NCBI GenBank assembly: GCA_965203795.1
Contig: OZ241915.1
Location: 1,798,001-1,862,000, forward strand
DNA length: 64,000 nucleotides
Direction of reading: 5' to 3'
Source of the DNA: CBDBBY01 sp965203795
GTDB taxonomy: Bacteria > Pseudomonadota > Alphaproteobacteria > Rhodobacterales > Rhodobacteraceae
The notes beneath the pieces were generated by a model. That model saw nothing but the letters and a program-made list of their open reading frames with translations, ran no database searches and was not told the DNA's origin. A program made the position numbers and the translations under genes. Shown in pieces: positions 8,625 to 17,212 of this stretch. Every line of letters begins with the position of its first letter. Position 1 is the stretch's first letter.

Positions 8625-9345
8625 CAAGCCGCCCTCCTCCGGAGCCTTCTTCCCCCGGAACTTCGATTTGCATCCTCCGGCCTCCACGCCGCGCTACAAA
8701 AGCAGCGTGGCGCGCTCTCCGCAGCAGGCGCTGGTCTCGATCGGGAATTCCGCCGGCGAGCTGACCGGACCCGCCTTCAGCCGCGAGATTCTAGGGCCGA
8801 AGGACAACGACCTCACCTGCAACTGGGCCCGGCCGGGACAGAGCGCGATCGGCGAGCGGATCGTCGTGAGGGGCCGCGTCCTTGACGAGGACGGGCGAGG
8901 CGTCGGCGGAACCTTGCTCGAAGTCTGGCAGGCGAACGCCGGCGGGCGCTACCGGCATGCCGTCGACCAGTATTTGGCGCCTCTGGATCCCGACTTCGGC
9001 GGCTGCGGGCGGACGATCACGGACGAGGACGGCCGCTACGAGTTCAGGACCGTCAAGCCGGGCCCGTATCCTTGGCCGAACGGGATCAACGACTGGCGGC
9101 CGGCACACATCCACTTCTCGTTGTTCGGGCACGGCTTCGCGCAGCGCCTGATCACGCAGATGTATTTCGAGGGCGACCCGCTCATCCCGCTCTGCCCGAT
9201 CGTGAACACGATCCACGACCAGGACGCGATCGGCCGGCTGGTGGCGGCTTTCGACTGGCCGAACACGATCCCGATGGACGCTCGGGCCTACAAGTTCGAC
9301 ATCGTGCTGCGCGGCAGGCGCCGCACGCATTTCGAGCGGAATTGA
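8617..9345 (+). CDS. pcaH: Protocatechuate 3,4-dioxygenase beta subunit
   Basis: 242-aa catalytic subunit of the intradiol ring-cleaving dioxygenase. The non-haem Fe(III) ligands are visible: Tyr in GGRYRHAVDQY, Tyr in KPGPYPWP, and two His in WRPAHIHFS. GTG 8617, with GAGGAAG 6 nt upstream, gives the usual short N-terminus before KPPSSGAFFPRN; ATG 8599 is the in-frame alternative. It overlaps the pcaC stop by 8 nt, suggesting translational coupling. It works as a complex with PcaG. Confidence 0.94.
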   Translation: MDNKPPSSGAFFPRNFDLHPPASTPRYKSSVARSPQQALVSIGNSAGELTGPAFSREILGPKDNDLTCNWARPGQSAIGERIVVRGRVLDEDGRGVGGTLLEVWQANAGGRYRHAVDQYLAPLDPDFGGCGRTITDEDGRYEFRTVKPGPYPWPNGINDWRPAHIHFSLFGHGFAQRLITQMYFEGDPLIPLCPIVNTIHDQDAIGRLVAAFDWPNTIPMDARAYKFDIVLRGRRRTHFERN

Positions 9346-9359
9346 ATCCGGATCGGCCA

Positions 9360-9977
9360 ATGGTCCAGCAGCTGAACCACCTCCGCGAGTCCTCGTCGCA
9401 GACGGCCGGGCCGTACGTTCACATCGGCTGCACGCCCAACGTGGCAGGCATTGAGCGAATGTACGGAGGGAGCGATCTAGGCGCCGACATGGTCGGCGAG
9501 CGGACCAAGGGACGCCGGATCAACATCGTCGGGCGCGTGCTCGACGGCATCGGCGCGCCCGTGCGGGACGCGCTCGTGGAAATCTGGCAAGCCGACCACG
9601 CGGGGCTGTTCAACAGCCCCTTCGAGACCCGCGGCGACGCGGACCCGGAGTTTCCCGGATGGGGCCGACAGGCGGCGGACTGGGACACCGGCGGATTCGA
9701 ATTCAGGACAATCCGCCCCGGCCGGGTTCCTTATTTCGACGGCCGGCTGCAGGCGCCGCATCTCCAGATCTGGGTCGCAGCGCGCGGGATCAATCTCGGC
9801 CTGCACACGCGCATGTACTTCAGCGACGAGACCGACGCGAACGGCGAAGATCCGGTGTTGAACATGATCGCCCACAAATCCCGGATACCGACGCTCATGG
9901 GAACGGTGGAGGGCAGCACGTGCAGCTTCGACATCCGCCTGCAGGGCGACCGGGAAACCGTGTTCTTCGACGTCTGA
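9360..9977 (+). CDS. pcaG: Protocatechuate 3,4-dioxygenase alpha subunit
   Basis: 205-aa partner of PcaH. It has the intradiol dioxygenase beta-sandwich (GRVLDGIGAPVRDALVEIWQ, then a GFEFRTIRPGRVPYFDGRLQ region). As in other alpha subunits the His-x-His iron pair is not conserved (APHLQIWV here), so it supports substrate binding, not iron binding. It begins 14 nt after pcaH. Confidence 0.94.
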   Translation: MVQQLNHLRESSSQTAGPYVHIGCTPNVAGIERMYGGSDLGADMVGERTKGRRINIVGRVLDGIGAPVRDALVEIWQADHAGLFNSPFETRGDADPEFPGWGRQAADWDTGGFEFRTIRPGRVPYFDGRLQAPHLQIWVAARGINLGLHTRMYFSDETDANGEDPVLNMIAHKSRIPTLMGTVEGSTCSFDIRLQGDRETVFFDV

Positions 9978-9986
9978 GCGCGCGGC

Positions 9987-10841
9987 ATGCCCAAATTCCA
10001 GCCCCTTGACGACGCCGTTGCCGAGTGTCTCGCGCCTGGCAGCACCGCGGCGTTCGAAGGCTTCACGCACCTGATTCCGCACGCGGCGGCCCACGCCGCC
10101 ATCAGAGCGGGCATCGGCGGCCTCACCGTCGTCCGGATGACGCCGGACCTGATCTACGACCAGATGATCGGAATGGGTCTGATCAAGCGGCTCGTGTTCT
10201 CTTACGCAGGGAATCCGGGCGTCGGGCTGCTGCGCAGATTCCGGGACGCCGTTGAAAACGGCTGGCCGCAACCGCTTGAGATCGAAGAGCACTCGCACGC
10301 GGCGATCGCGAACGCTTACGAGGCCGCTGCGGCCGGGCTGCCGTTCGGCGCGTTCCGCGGGTATCTCGGATCGGGCCTTCCCGAGGTCAATCCTAGGATA
10401 CGAACCGTCGCCTGTCCGTTCACTGGCGAGGTGCTGGCGGCGGTTCCGGCAATGAAGCTGGACGCCGCATTCATCCACGCGCAAAAAGCCGACCGGAAGG
10501 GGAACGTCCTTATCGAGGGGATACTTGGCGTTCAGAAGCAGGCCGCATTGGCGGCGAAGCGCACAGTTGTGACCGTCGAAGAGATAGTCGACGATCTCGA
10601 AACCCATCCGAACGCCTGCGTTCTTCCGCACTGGACCGTCACTGCCATCTCGGAAGTGCCCGGCGGCGCCCACCCTTCCTACGCGAGAGGCTACTACGAG
10701 CGCGACAACGCGTCCTACATCGAATGGGACAGGATTTCCGCCGACCGCGAGCGGTTCCGCGAATGGATGCAGGAAAATGTGATTGAATCCGGACCCGGCG
10801 CATTCGAGAAGCGCGTCCAGCACTTGAGGACGGGCAAATGA
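9987..10841 (+). CDS. pcaI: 3-oxoadipate CoA-transferase subunit A (CatI-type)
   Basis: 284-aa alpha subunit of a class I CoA-transferase that activates 3-oxoadipate with succinyl-CoA. The sequence resembles the CatI/glutaconate CoA-transferase A branch (AFEGFTHLIPHAAAHAAIR, RGYLGSGLPEVNP) and not the shorter enteric-style PcaI. It starts 9 nt after pcaG and overlaps the next gene by 4 nt. The function is strongly supported by its place between pcaG and pcaF. Confidence 0.88.
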   Translation: MPKFQPLDDAVAECLAPGSTAAFEGFTHLIPHAAAHAAIRAGIGGLTVVRMTPDLIYDQMIGMGLIKRLVFSYAGNPGVGLLRRFRDAVENGWPQPLEIEEHSHAAIANAYEAAAAGLPFGAFRGYLGSGLPEVNPRIRTVACPFTGEVLAAVPAMKLDAAFIHAQKADRKGNVLIEGILGVQKQAALAAKRTVVTVEEIVDDLETHPNACVLPHWTVTAISEVPGGAHPSYARGYYERDNASYIEWDRISADRERFREWMQENVIESGPGAFEKRVQHLRTGK

Positions 10842-11629
10842 CCGCGAACGGATACACTCCGGACGAAATCATGATCGTCGCTTCGGCGCGCGCGCTGCGC
10901 AACGACGACGTATGCTTCGTCGGGATCGGCGCTCCGTCGGCGGCCTGCAACCTCGCGCGGATGACAAAGGCCCCCGATATCACGCTGATCTATGAATCCG
11001 GCACGATCGGAGCTTCGCCAGGCGTCCTGCCGCTTTCGATCGGCGACGGCGAACTGTGCGAAACGGCGCTTTCCACGGTCCCGGTTCCGGAAATGTTTCG
11101 GTACTGGCTTCAGGGCGGCCGCATCACGGTCGGGTTCCTGGGCGCAGCCCAGCTCGACAAGTTCGGCAACATCAACACGACTGTAATCGGCCCCTACGAA
11201 AATCCGAAAGTCAGGCTGCCCGGCGGCGGCGGGGCGCCGGAGATCGCCGCGAGCTGCGGCAAGGTCTACATCGTGATGAAGCAGAGTCGGCGCGGCTTCG
11301 TCGAGAACATCGACTTTTTCACGTCGTTCGGGTTCGGAACCGGTGCCGACGACCGGCGATCGCTGGGAATCGAAACCGAGGGCCCCGCCCTGCTGGTCAC
11401 CGACCTTGCGCTCTGGGAGCCCGACGACGCCACGAAGGAGCTGACGGTGGTGTCGCTCCACCCCGGCGTCACCCGCGAAACGGTCCAGGACACGGTCGGC
11501 TGGCAAGTGAAATTCGCCGAGGATGTCCGCGTCACGGAACCGCCGACTGAGGTCGAGCTGTCGATCCTGCGGGATCTCCGGGCGCGCACAAGCGCCGCCC
11601 ATTCCGGGGCCGGCGGGACGGACGGCTGA
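10838..11629 (+). CDS. pcaJ: 3-oxoadipate CoA-transferase subunit B (CatJ-type)
   Basis: 263-aa beta subunit. The nucleophilic Glu of class I CoA-transferases is probably the one in LIYESGTIGA. A glycine-rich stretch RLPGGGGAPEIA and LGAAQLDKFGNINTT are typical of the glutaconate CoA-transferase B branch. ATG 10838 overlaps the stop of subunit A (ATGA), so subunit synthesis is probably coupled. Confidence 0.88.
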   Translation: MTANGYTPDEIMIVASARALRNDDVCFVGIGAPSAACNLARMTKAPDITLIYESGTIGASPGVLPLSIGDGELCETALSTVPVPEMFRYWLQGGRITVGFLGAAQLDKFGNINTTVIGPYENPKVRLPGGGGAPEIAASCGKVYIVMKQSRRGFVENIDFFTSFGFGTGADDRRSLGIETEGPALLVTDLALWEPDDATKELTVVSLHPGVTRETVQDTVGWQVKFAEDVRVTEPPTEVELSILRDLRARTSAAHSGAGGTDG

Positions 11630-12832
11630 ATGGCCGAGGCGCTGATCTGCGATTACGTCCGCACGCCTATCGGACGATTCGGCGGCTCTTTGTCGAGCGT
11701 CCGAGCGGACGATCTCGCTGCGGTGCCGCTGGCCGCGCTGCTGAAGCGGAATCCGGAACTGGATCCGGCCGCCGTCGGCGAAGTTCTGATGGGATGCGCG
11801 AACCAGGCCGGCGAGGACAACCGCAATGTCGCGAGGATGTCGCTCCTGCTGGCGGGCTACCCGCAATCGGTTCCCGGCGTCACAGTCAACCGGCTGTGCG
11901 GTTCTGGAATGGACGCTTTGCTGACGGGCGCGCGCCTGATCGCCTGCGGCGACGCCGACATCGTGGTGGCAGGCGGCGTCGAGAGCATGTCCCGCGCGCC
12001 TTTCGTCATGGGCAAGGCCGAAAGCGCGTTCTCGCGCTCGTCCTCGATCCAGGACACGACCTCCGGATGGCGGTTCGTGAATCCGCGCATGCACAAGGAG
12101 TTCGGCACCGACTCGATGCCTGAAACCGCGGAAAACGTCGCGGAGGATTACGGGGTTTCCCGAGAGGACCAGGACCGGTTCGCTCTGCGGTCCCAGGAGA
12201 AGGCGAAACGCGCGCAGGAAAGCGGCAGGCTGGCGAAGGAAATCGCGCCCGTAACGATTCCAACGCGCCGGGGCGATCCGCGCGTGGTCAGTTCGGACGA
12301 GCATCCCAGGGACACATCGCTGGAGAAGCTCGCGGCCCTCCGCGCATTGTTTCGAACCGGCGGAACGGTCACCGCCGGCAATGCGTCCGGGATCAACGAC
12401 GGCGCCGCGGCGCTGCTGCTCGCCTCGCCGCAGGCGGCGTCCAAGCACGGCTTGGAGCCGATTGCGCGGATTGTCGGAGGCGCAACAGCGGGCGTAGAGC
12501 CCCGGGTCATGGGGATCGGGCCCGTTCCCGCCTCGCGGAAGCTTTGCGAAAAGGCCGGGCTGAGCTTGGCGGATTTCGACGTTATCGAGTTCAACGAGGC
12601 TTTTGCGAGCCAGTGCCTAGCGGTGGTCAGGGAGTTGGGGCTTCGCGACGACGACAAGCGCGTCAATCCCAACGGCGGCGCGATTGCGCTCGGCCACCCG
12701 CTCGGAATGTCCGGAGCCCGGATTGCCGGGAGCGCCGCAGTCGAACTCCGGGAAAGCGGCGCAAGGCGTGCGCTCGCCTCGATGTGCGTCGGCGTCGGAC
12801 AGGGAATCGCTTTGGCCCTGGAAGCCGCATAG
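11630..12832 (+). CDS. pcaF: 3-oxoadipyl-CoA thiolase
   Basis: 400-aa thiolase that cleaves 3-oxoadipyl-CoA into succinyl-CoA and acetyl-CoA. The catalytic residues are visible: Cys90 in VNRLCGSGMD, His356 in ALGHPLGMSGAR and Cys386 in SMCVGVGQG. It directly abuts the CoA-transferase gene (no gap after the TGA), and pcaB follows after 5 nt. Context separates it from acetoacetyl-CoA thiolases. Confidence 0.93.
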   Translation: MAEALICDYVRTPIGRFGGSLSSVRADDLAAVPLAALLKRNPELDPAAVGEVLMGCANQAGEDNRNVARMSLLLAGYPQSVPGVTVNRLCGSGMDALLTGARLIACGDADIVVAGGVESMSRAPFVMGKAESAFSRSSSIQDTTSGWRFVNPRMHKEFGTDSMPETAENVAEDYGVSREDQDRFALRSQEKAKRAQESGRLAKEIAPVTIPTRRGDPRVVSSDEHPRDTSLEKLAALRALFRTGGTVTAGNASGINDGAAALLLASPQAASKHGLEPIARIVGGATAGVEPRVMGIGPVPASRKLCEKAGLSLADFDVIEFNEAFASQCLAVVRELGLRDDDKRVNPNGGAIALGHPLGMSGARIAGSAAVELRESGARRALASMCVGVGQGIALALEAA

Positions 12833-12837
12833 GCGTC

Positions 12838-13899
12838 GTGTTCGCCCATCCGCTGACCCGAACGGAGCTTGCCGGGCTCTTCGGAGACCCGGAGATCGAA
12901 CAGCTGTTCGCATCCGAGGCCATGCTGGATCGCATGGTCCGGTTCGAGGCGGCACTGACCTCGGCGCTGGGCGAAGCCGGAATCGCTTCCGAGTCCTGCG
13001 TCACGCACACGCTGAAAGCTATCAAAGGAACAAAGATTGACGTCTCGAAGATCCGAGAAGCGGCCAGCCGCGACGGCGTTGTCGTGCCGGAACTCGTCAG
13101 GCAGTTGCGAGCGCGGATCGGTTCCGAGCATGCTGCGGACTTCCACAGAGGCGCGACCAGCCAAGACCTTGTGGACACCGCGCTGGCCATGGCGCTCAAG
13201 GATGCGAACGCATTGTTCGCATCCCGCCTCCGAAGCGCAATCGGCACCCTGGGGAACCTTCGCCAGAACGCCGGAGGCCGCGCGCTGAAGGGCCGCACGC
13301 GCATGCAGGAGGCCGTGCAAATCATGGCGGCCGACAGGATCAATGTTTGGACGCGCCCGTTGGCCAAGGCCGCCGAAGCTTTCCCGGAAATCCGCAAAGC
13401 GGTGGAAGTGCTGCAATTCGGCGGTCCGGTCGGCGATCGGGGGCAACTTGGCAAACACGCGAGAGAGGTGGCGGCGTGCATTGCACGGGAGCTCGGGCTC
13501 GCTGAGCCCGGCTTCGCTTGGCATTCCGAACGCGCGAGGCTGGCCGACTACGCCTCGTGGTGTTCCGCGCTAACCGGCTCGCTTGCCAAAATCGGGCAGG
13601 ACCTCGCGCTGATGGCGCAGATGGGCGAGGTCGAATTCGAAGGCGGCGGGAGCTCCTCCGCTATGCCCCACAAAAGCAATCCCGTCGGCGCCGAAACCAT
13701 GGTCGCGCTCGGCCGGTTCAACGCCGTTCTGCTGCCGGGCATGCACCAAGCCCTTGTGCACGAACAGGAGCGTTCGGGAGCGGCTTGGTCGCTGGAATGG
13801 ATGGTGCTGCCGCAGATGTGCGTTGCGACCGGCGCGGCACTGGCGATCACGGAGAGAACGCTCAGGTCGGCGCGGAAATTCGCGTCGGTGGATTCCTGA
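12838..13899 (+). CDS. pcaB: 3-carboxy-cis,cis-muconate cycloisomerase
   Basis: 353-aa member of the fumarase/aspartase superfamily that lactonises beta-carboxymuconate. It carries FHRGATSQDLVDTAL and the superfamily signature GSSSAMPHKSNP near residue 272. GTG 12838 lies 5 nt after pcaF and gives an N-terminus (FAHPLTRTELAGLFGD) matching the family. It is the last gene of the cluster. No pcaD is present, so that step must be encoded elsewhere. Confidence 0.92.
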   Translation: MFAHPLTRTELAGLFGDPEIEQLFASEAMLDRMVRFEAALTSALGEAGIASESCVTHTLKAIKGTKIDVSKIREAASRDGVVVPELVRQLRARIGSEHAADFHRGATSQDLVDTALAMALKDANALFASRLRSAIGTLGNLRQNAGGRALKGRTRMQEAVQIMAADRINVWTRPLAKAAEAFPEIRKAVEVLQFGGPVGDRGQLGKHAREVAACIARELGLAEPGFAWHSERARLADYASWCSALTGSLAKIGQDLALMAQMGEVEFEGGGSSSAMPHKSNPVGAETMVALGRFNAVLLPGMHQALVHEQERSGAAWSLEWMVLPQMCVATGAALAITERTLRSARKFASVDS

Positions 13900-13914
13900 T
13901 CGAAGCGGGAAGCT

Positions 13915-13990
<76 letters not shown>

Positions 13991-14420
13991 TAGCGGCCGC
14001 CCCTCTGAATGAAGCCGCCTGCGTTGTCAAGGTGCTGGCTGAATCTCGGCCTCCGCGCTCCTGACACTGCAAACGCGTTCAACTGAGCACTGGGGACGCA
14101 TCAACTGACCTGCCATATCAGACGACCGGGTGTCCGGCATCCGAAAATATCCCGCAATTTTGCATTGCCACGGGATCGCCGAAGCAATAACCGCGGATTG
14201 TCGGGTGCCCTTGATGAGCTCGATATGGTTCGCCCAGCCTGACATCACCTGCCCTCGTCATTGAGGGCGTTTTCTGCTTGTGCTTCGCGCGTCCCGGGTG
14301 CCTTCGGATTCTTGCCCGTGAATTCGATGGCGAGGTTTGCGGGCAGCAGGCGGAGGGTGCGCGGCTGGACGCAGCGGTCATCGACTGCGTCCAGAGACTC
14401 AGGACCCGGGAGTGCGGGGC
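13991..14420. other. Gap between tRNA-Ala and the hepT-like gene
   Basis: 430 bp with no supported gene. The only clear structure is the hairpin at 14251-14273. Short frames on both strands have no recognisable domain. The stretch may be remnant DNA at the edge of the defence cluster. Confidence 0.4.
14251..14273 (+). terminator. Rho-independent terminator-like hairpin
   Basis: GCCCTC (14251-14256) pairs with GAGGGC (14263-14268) around a 6-nt loop, followed by GTTTTC. No plus-strand gene ends nearby, so it may be the remains of a lost gene or protect the defence cluster from read-through. Confidence 0.4.
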
Positions 14421-14834
14421 ATGGCCAATTCGGACGAAAAACGGTGGCGGCAGCGTCTGGCCAATTTCGGCGCGGTGCTGACGCAACTGGACGAGGCTTG
14501 CGAACAGGATTCCTATTCAAACCTCGAACGGGTCGGGCTGCTGCGGATATTCGAGAGCTCTTACGAGCTTGGCTGGAAAGTCCTGAAGGATTTGTTGTTC
14601 CATGAAGGGCACGACGTAAACAGCCCGCGCGGGGTGATCCGCAAAAGTTTCGAATCAGGCTACCTCGGCGAGGACGATTGCGAGACATTTCTCTATGCCA
14701 TCGGCAATCGCAGCATGCTTATGCATGCCTATCGGGACGAGCTGGCACGGGAAGCGGAAACGCTGATCAAAGGCCGTTACCATCCGATGCTGCGCAGATT
14801 GCGGGAAACACTTGAGCGCAGTAGCCGCTCATGA
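14421..14834 (+). CDS. hepT: HepT-like HEPN RNase (HI0074 family)
   Basis: 137-aa all-helical HEPN protein of the nucleotidyltransferase substrate-binding/HI0074 family. The RNase motif R-x4-H is intact in GNRSMLMHAY, near residue 98. In characterised systems this is the toxin, neutralised when its partner AMPylates it on a nearby Tyr; the Tyr after the His fits. ATG 14421 gives the expected N-terminus; upstream in-frame sequence has no family character. It overlaps the nucleotidyltransferase gene by 4 nt. The first gene of the 14.4-17.1 kb defence-like cluster. Confidence 0.85.
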   Translation: MANSDEKRWRQRLANFGAVLTQLDEACEQDSYSNLERVGLLRIFESSYELGWKVLKDLLFHEGHDVNSPRGVIRKSFESGYLGEDDCETFLYAIGNRSMLMHAYRDELAREAETLIKGRYHPMLRRLRETLERSSRS

Positions 14835-15187
14835 CGGATGGACTGAAGGCGAAGCATCGCGCGGCGATCATCAAAGCCCTCGCCGGCAACGACCGCGTGG
14901 AACGGGCGGTTCTGTTCGGCTCGCGGGCCACGGAGACCTACACCTCGGCTTCCGACGTGGACATCGCGCTGTTTGGAGACCGCCTGACGCTGACCGATCA
15001 AGCGCGCCTCGGCAGCGTTCTCGACGAGCTCACCGTTCCGCAGCGAGTTGATTTGCTCCTGCACGCGATGATCGACAGCGACGAATTGCGCGAGCATATC
15101 GAAACGCAGGGAGTCGAATGGTACCGACGGCAGACAAGCGAGAGAAAGCAACCGCCGGTTGAACTGCCCGTGTTTGCAGGAAAGTGA
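14831..15187 (+). CDS. mntA: MntA-like nucleotidyltransferase antitoxin (HI0073 family)
   Basis: 118-aa minimal nucleotidyltransferase. The catalytic motif GS-x10-D-x-D is present (LFGSRATET, then SASDVDIAL), with a third acidic residue likely in RVDLLL. It is the AMPylating antitoxin of HepT/MntA pairs. ATG 14831 overlaps the toxin stop (ATGA), so translation should be coupled. Confidence 0.87.
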   Translation: MTDGLKAKHRAAIIKALAGNDRVERAVLFGSRATETYTSASDVDIALFGDRLTLTDQARLGSVLDELTVPQRVDLLLHAMIDSDELREHIETQGVEWYRRQTSERKQPPVELPVFAGK

Positions 15188-15291
15188 AAGCCTTCCGTTT
15201 CTCAACCATGCTGAAGCGCGCCTGTCAGCCTCGGCCGCCGGGCGAAGCAGAGGACACGTTCCGCGAACAACAGGGCGCTTGAAATAACCAC

Positions 15292-15465
15292 ATGAGTGCC
15301 GAACGAAATGCTCTTCAGATAAGCCGGGGCGATTCAGGGTGCATCATCGCCAATATTCATGAGACTCGCTCGCTCTCCAGTCCGCACGATGCGCTGCTCT
15401 CCAAAATTGTTTCGGCGGAACACCCGCTTGGCGAAGTCTCGGAACAAGCAAAGTGCGCCGCGTGA
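15292..15465 (+). CDS. Possible small protein upstream of the DUF4365 gene
   Basis: 57-aa ATG frame with no recognised domain. Its stop overlaps the likely GTG start of the next gene (GTGA at 15462-15465), the same coupling seen between the two following genes. That coupling is the only support; no good ribosome site precedes the ATG. Confidence 0.3.
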   Translation: MSAERNALQISRGDSGCIIANIHETRSLSSPHDALLSKIVSAEHPLGEVSEQAKCAA

Positions 15466-15962
15466 CTGATACGCTGCTGACGAATGCTGATCAGGCGGAA
15501 GCACTGTCCCGCGCCTATGCCAGCGCCGTTGCAGCGAGAGCCGGGTACACAACATCCGTCCTCGAGCCAGATCGGGATGGCATCGACCTGCGAATCCAAG
15601 CCGGTGGCGCGATGAGGCCCGCTCTGGACTTGCAGTTGAAGGCGACCGTCAACTTGGAGAGGCGCCGCGATGGTTACGTTCGATTCCCTTTGAAACGTCG
15701 CAACCATGACCTGCTTCGCATCGAAACGCAGACGCCGAGGCTGCTGGTCGTGCTGGATTTGCCCAGCGACAGCAACCAGTGGATGACCCTCACCGAGAAC
15801 GAACTAGTGCTGAGACATCGAGCTTATTGGTTGAGTCTTCGGACGAATGAAGAGACAACGAATAAGGTATCCGTCATCGTCGCAATACCGGAAGGAAACC
15901 TGTTCAACGTCGAGAGTCTGCGCTGCTTGATGGAGCGATCAAGGGGAGGGAAGATTCTATGA
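15462..15962 (+). CDS. DUF4365 putative PD-(D/E)XK-type nuclease
   Basis: 166-aa protein resembling DUF4365. An acidic RDGIDLRI segment near residue 40 is followed by LDLQLKAT near residue 63, which matches the D...(Q)xK core of PD-(D/E)XK nucleases. I start at GTG 15462, which overlaps the preceding small frame; GTG 15453 is an alternative. It overlaps the 391-aa gene by 4 nt, so the two probably act together. DUF4365 proteins are often found with defence genes. Nuclease activity is inferred from the motif only. Confidence 0.65.
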   Translation: MTDTLLTNADQAEALSRAYASAVAARAGYTTSVLEPDRDGIDLRIQAGGAMRPALDLQLKATVNLERRRDGYVRFPLKRRNHDLLRIETQTPRLLVVLDLPSDSNQWMTLTENELVLRHRAYWLSLRTNEETTNKVSVIVAIPEGNLFNVESLRCLMERSRGGKIL

Positions 15963-17134
15963 GAGCCAGCATCCAGGACGAACGCGCATTGAACAAGGTC
16001 TCACCCTCGGCGCTGTCGGCTTACGCGCGCGCCGCCGGCTGGGCTAAGGACGAGCCCTATGGCGACCATTCCGATGTTTACGTTAGCGGGGAAGCGCCCG
16101 AAATCATCATTCCTAGGACCCAGCGCCTCGGCGATTACGCCGACGTTGTATCGCGGTTGATCGAGATCTTCGCTGAAACCGCCGAAACGGATGCGCTTTC
16201 TCTCTATCGCGATCTGATCATTGCTGACCGCGATGTCGTCCGGGTGAGAGCCGCGCCCGAAGGCGCCGACGGCGCCGTGACCTTGGATGACGGCGTGAAC
16301 CTAATTACCGGCGCGCGCGACATGGTTCTGGCCGCAGCCTGTTCCTTGCGAGAACCGAGGCCGTTTTTCCGTCCGCGGGCGAATCGGGAGGCAATCGACT
16401 ACATGCGGAGGGTCCACCTTGGGCAAACCGAGCGTGGAAGTTATGTCGTTACGCTGCTTACTCCGGTCGTTCCGCTCCCGATGCGGCAAGCATCCTTGCT
16501 CGACTCCGAAACGGACGGTCCACGTGTTGACCGGCGAGTGACACAGCGCCTAATTGAAGCGGTGACGGCCGCCCAAAAGGCGGCCGAAAGGACCTCTAGC
16601 GGCGATGCCGACGCCTTTTTCGAAGCCGTGGAGCACGGCGCGAGCGCCAATTTGTGCGAAGCCGTAGCCACGTTAATCAAACCGTTTGGCGGAATCGACG
16701 TCAGCCTGACATGGGCCCTGACCTACCCGATGCGTGTGCCGCGGAAAACTGTCCGCTTCGGAGCGGCGGATGCTCCTATCCTGCGGGAGGCGGCGCGGAG
16801 CTTACGGGAACGGAAGCCGAAGCGCATGCCGGAACGGAAGCCGGACATGCGCTTGAAAGGGCGTATCCAACGCTTGACGCGCGATGATCTAGAAACGGAC
16901 GGAACGATTACGCTGGGAACCAATGTCGAGGGACGTGCGGTGTCAATCGAGGCAGCGTTGAATCGATCCGACTACGATCATGCCATCCAAGCTCACAAAA
17001 GTAATGCCGTAGTCGTCATTACAGGCGATCTCGAGCCATTCGAAGGTCAGTGGCGCTTGCGAGGCGCACAGTTCGAGGGTGTCGGTTCGAATAAAGTCGA
17101 TGAGGATGGCGATCTTCGGGCTTGGAACTCGTAA
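15959..17134 (+). CDS. Protein of unknown function coupled to the DUF4365 gene
   Basis: 391-aa soluble protein that I do not recognise. No signal peptide or membrane segment is visible. The N-terminal third is mixed alpha/beta (ALSAYARAAGWAKDEPYG, EIIIPRTQRLGDYADVVSRL). Near residue 285 there is a basic stretch (RERKPKRMPERKP) that could bind nucleic acid, and the last ~90 residues look like a small beta-rich domain (VVVITGDLEPFEGQWRL). ATG 15959 overlaps the DUF4365 stop, so a stable partnership is likely. It could be the sensor or effector partner of the putative nuclease. Confidence 0.6.
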   Translation: MRASIQDERALNKVSPSALSAYARAAGWAKDEPYGDHSDVYVSGEAPEIIIPRTQRLGDYADVVSRLIEIFAETAETDALSLYRDLIIADRDVVRVRAAPEGADGAVTLDDGVNLITGARDMVLAAACSLREPRPFFRPRANREAIDYMRRVHLGQTERGSYVVTLLTPVVPLPMRQASLLDSETDGPRVDRRVTQRLIEAVTAAQKAAERTSSGDADAFFEAVEHGASANLCEAVATLIKPFGGIDVSLTWALTYPMRVPRKTVRFGAADAPILREAARSLRERKPKRMPERKPDMRLKGRIQRLTRDDLETDGTITLGTNVEGRAVSIEAALNRSDYDHAIQAHKSNAVVVITGDLEPFEGQWRLRGAQFEGVGSNKVDEDGDLRAWNS

Positions 17135-17212
17135 TCGAAAACAAGCTCGTAAGAATCGCGTGCCCTCAATCAGCGGCGACGCAGTGGCAGGTGTCTGCCT
17201 GCATGGCGGAAT

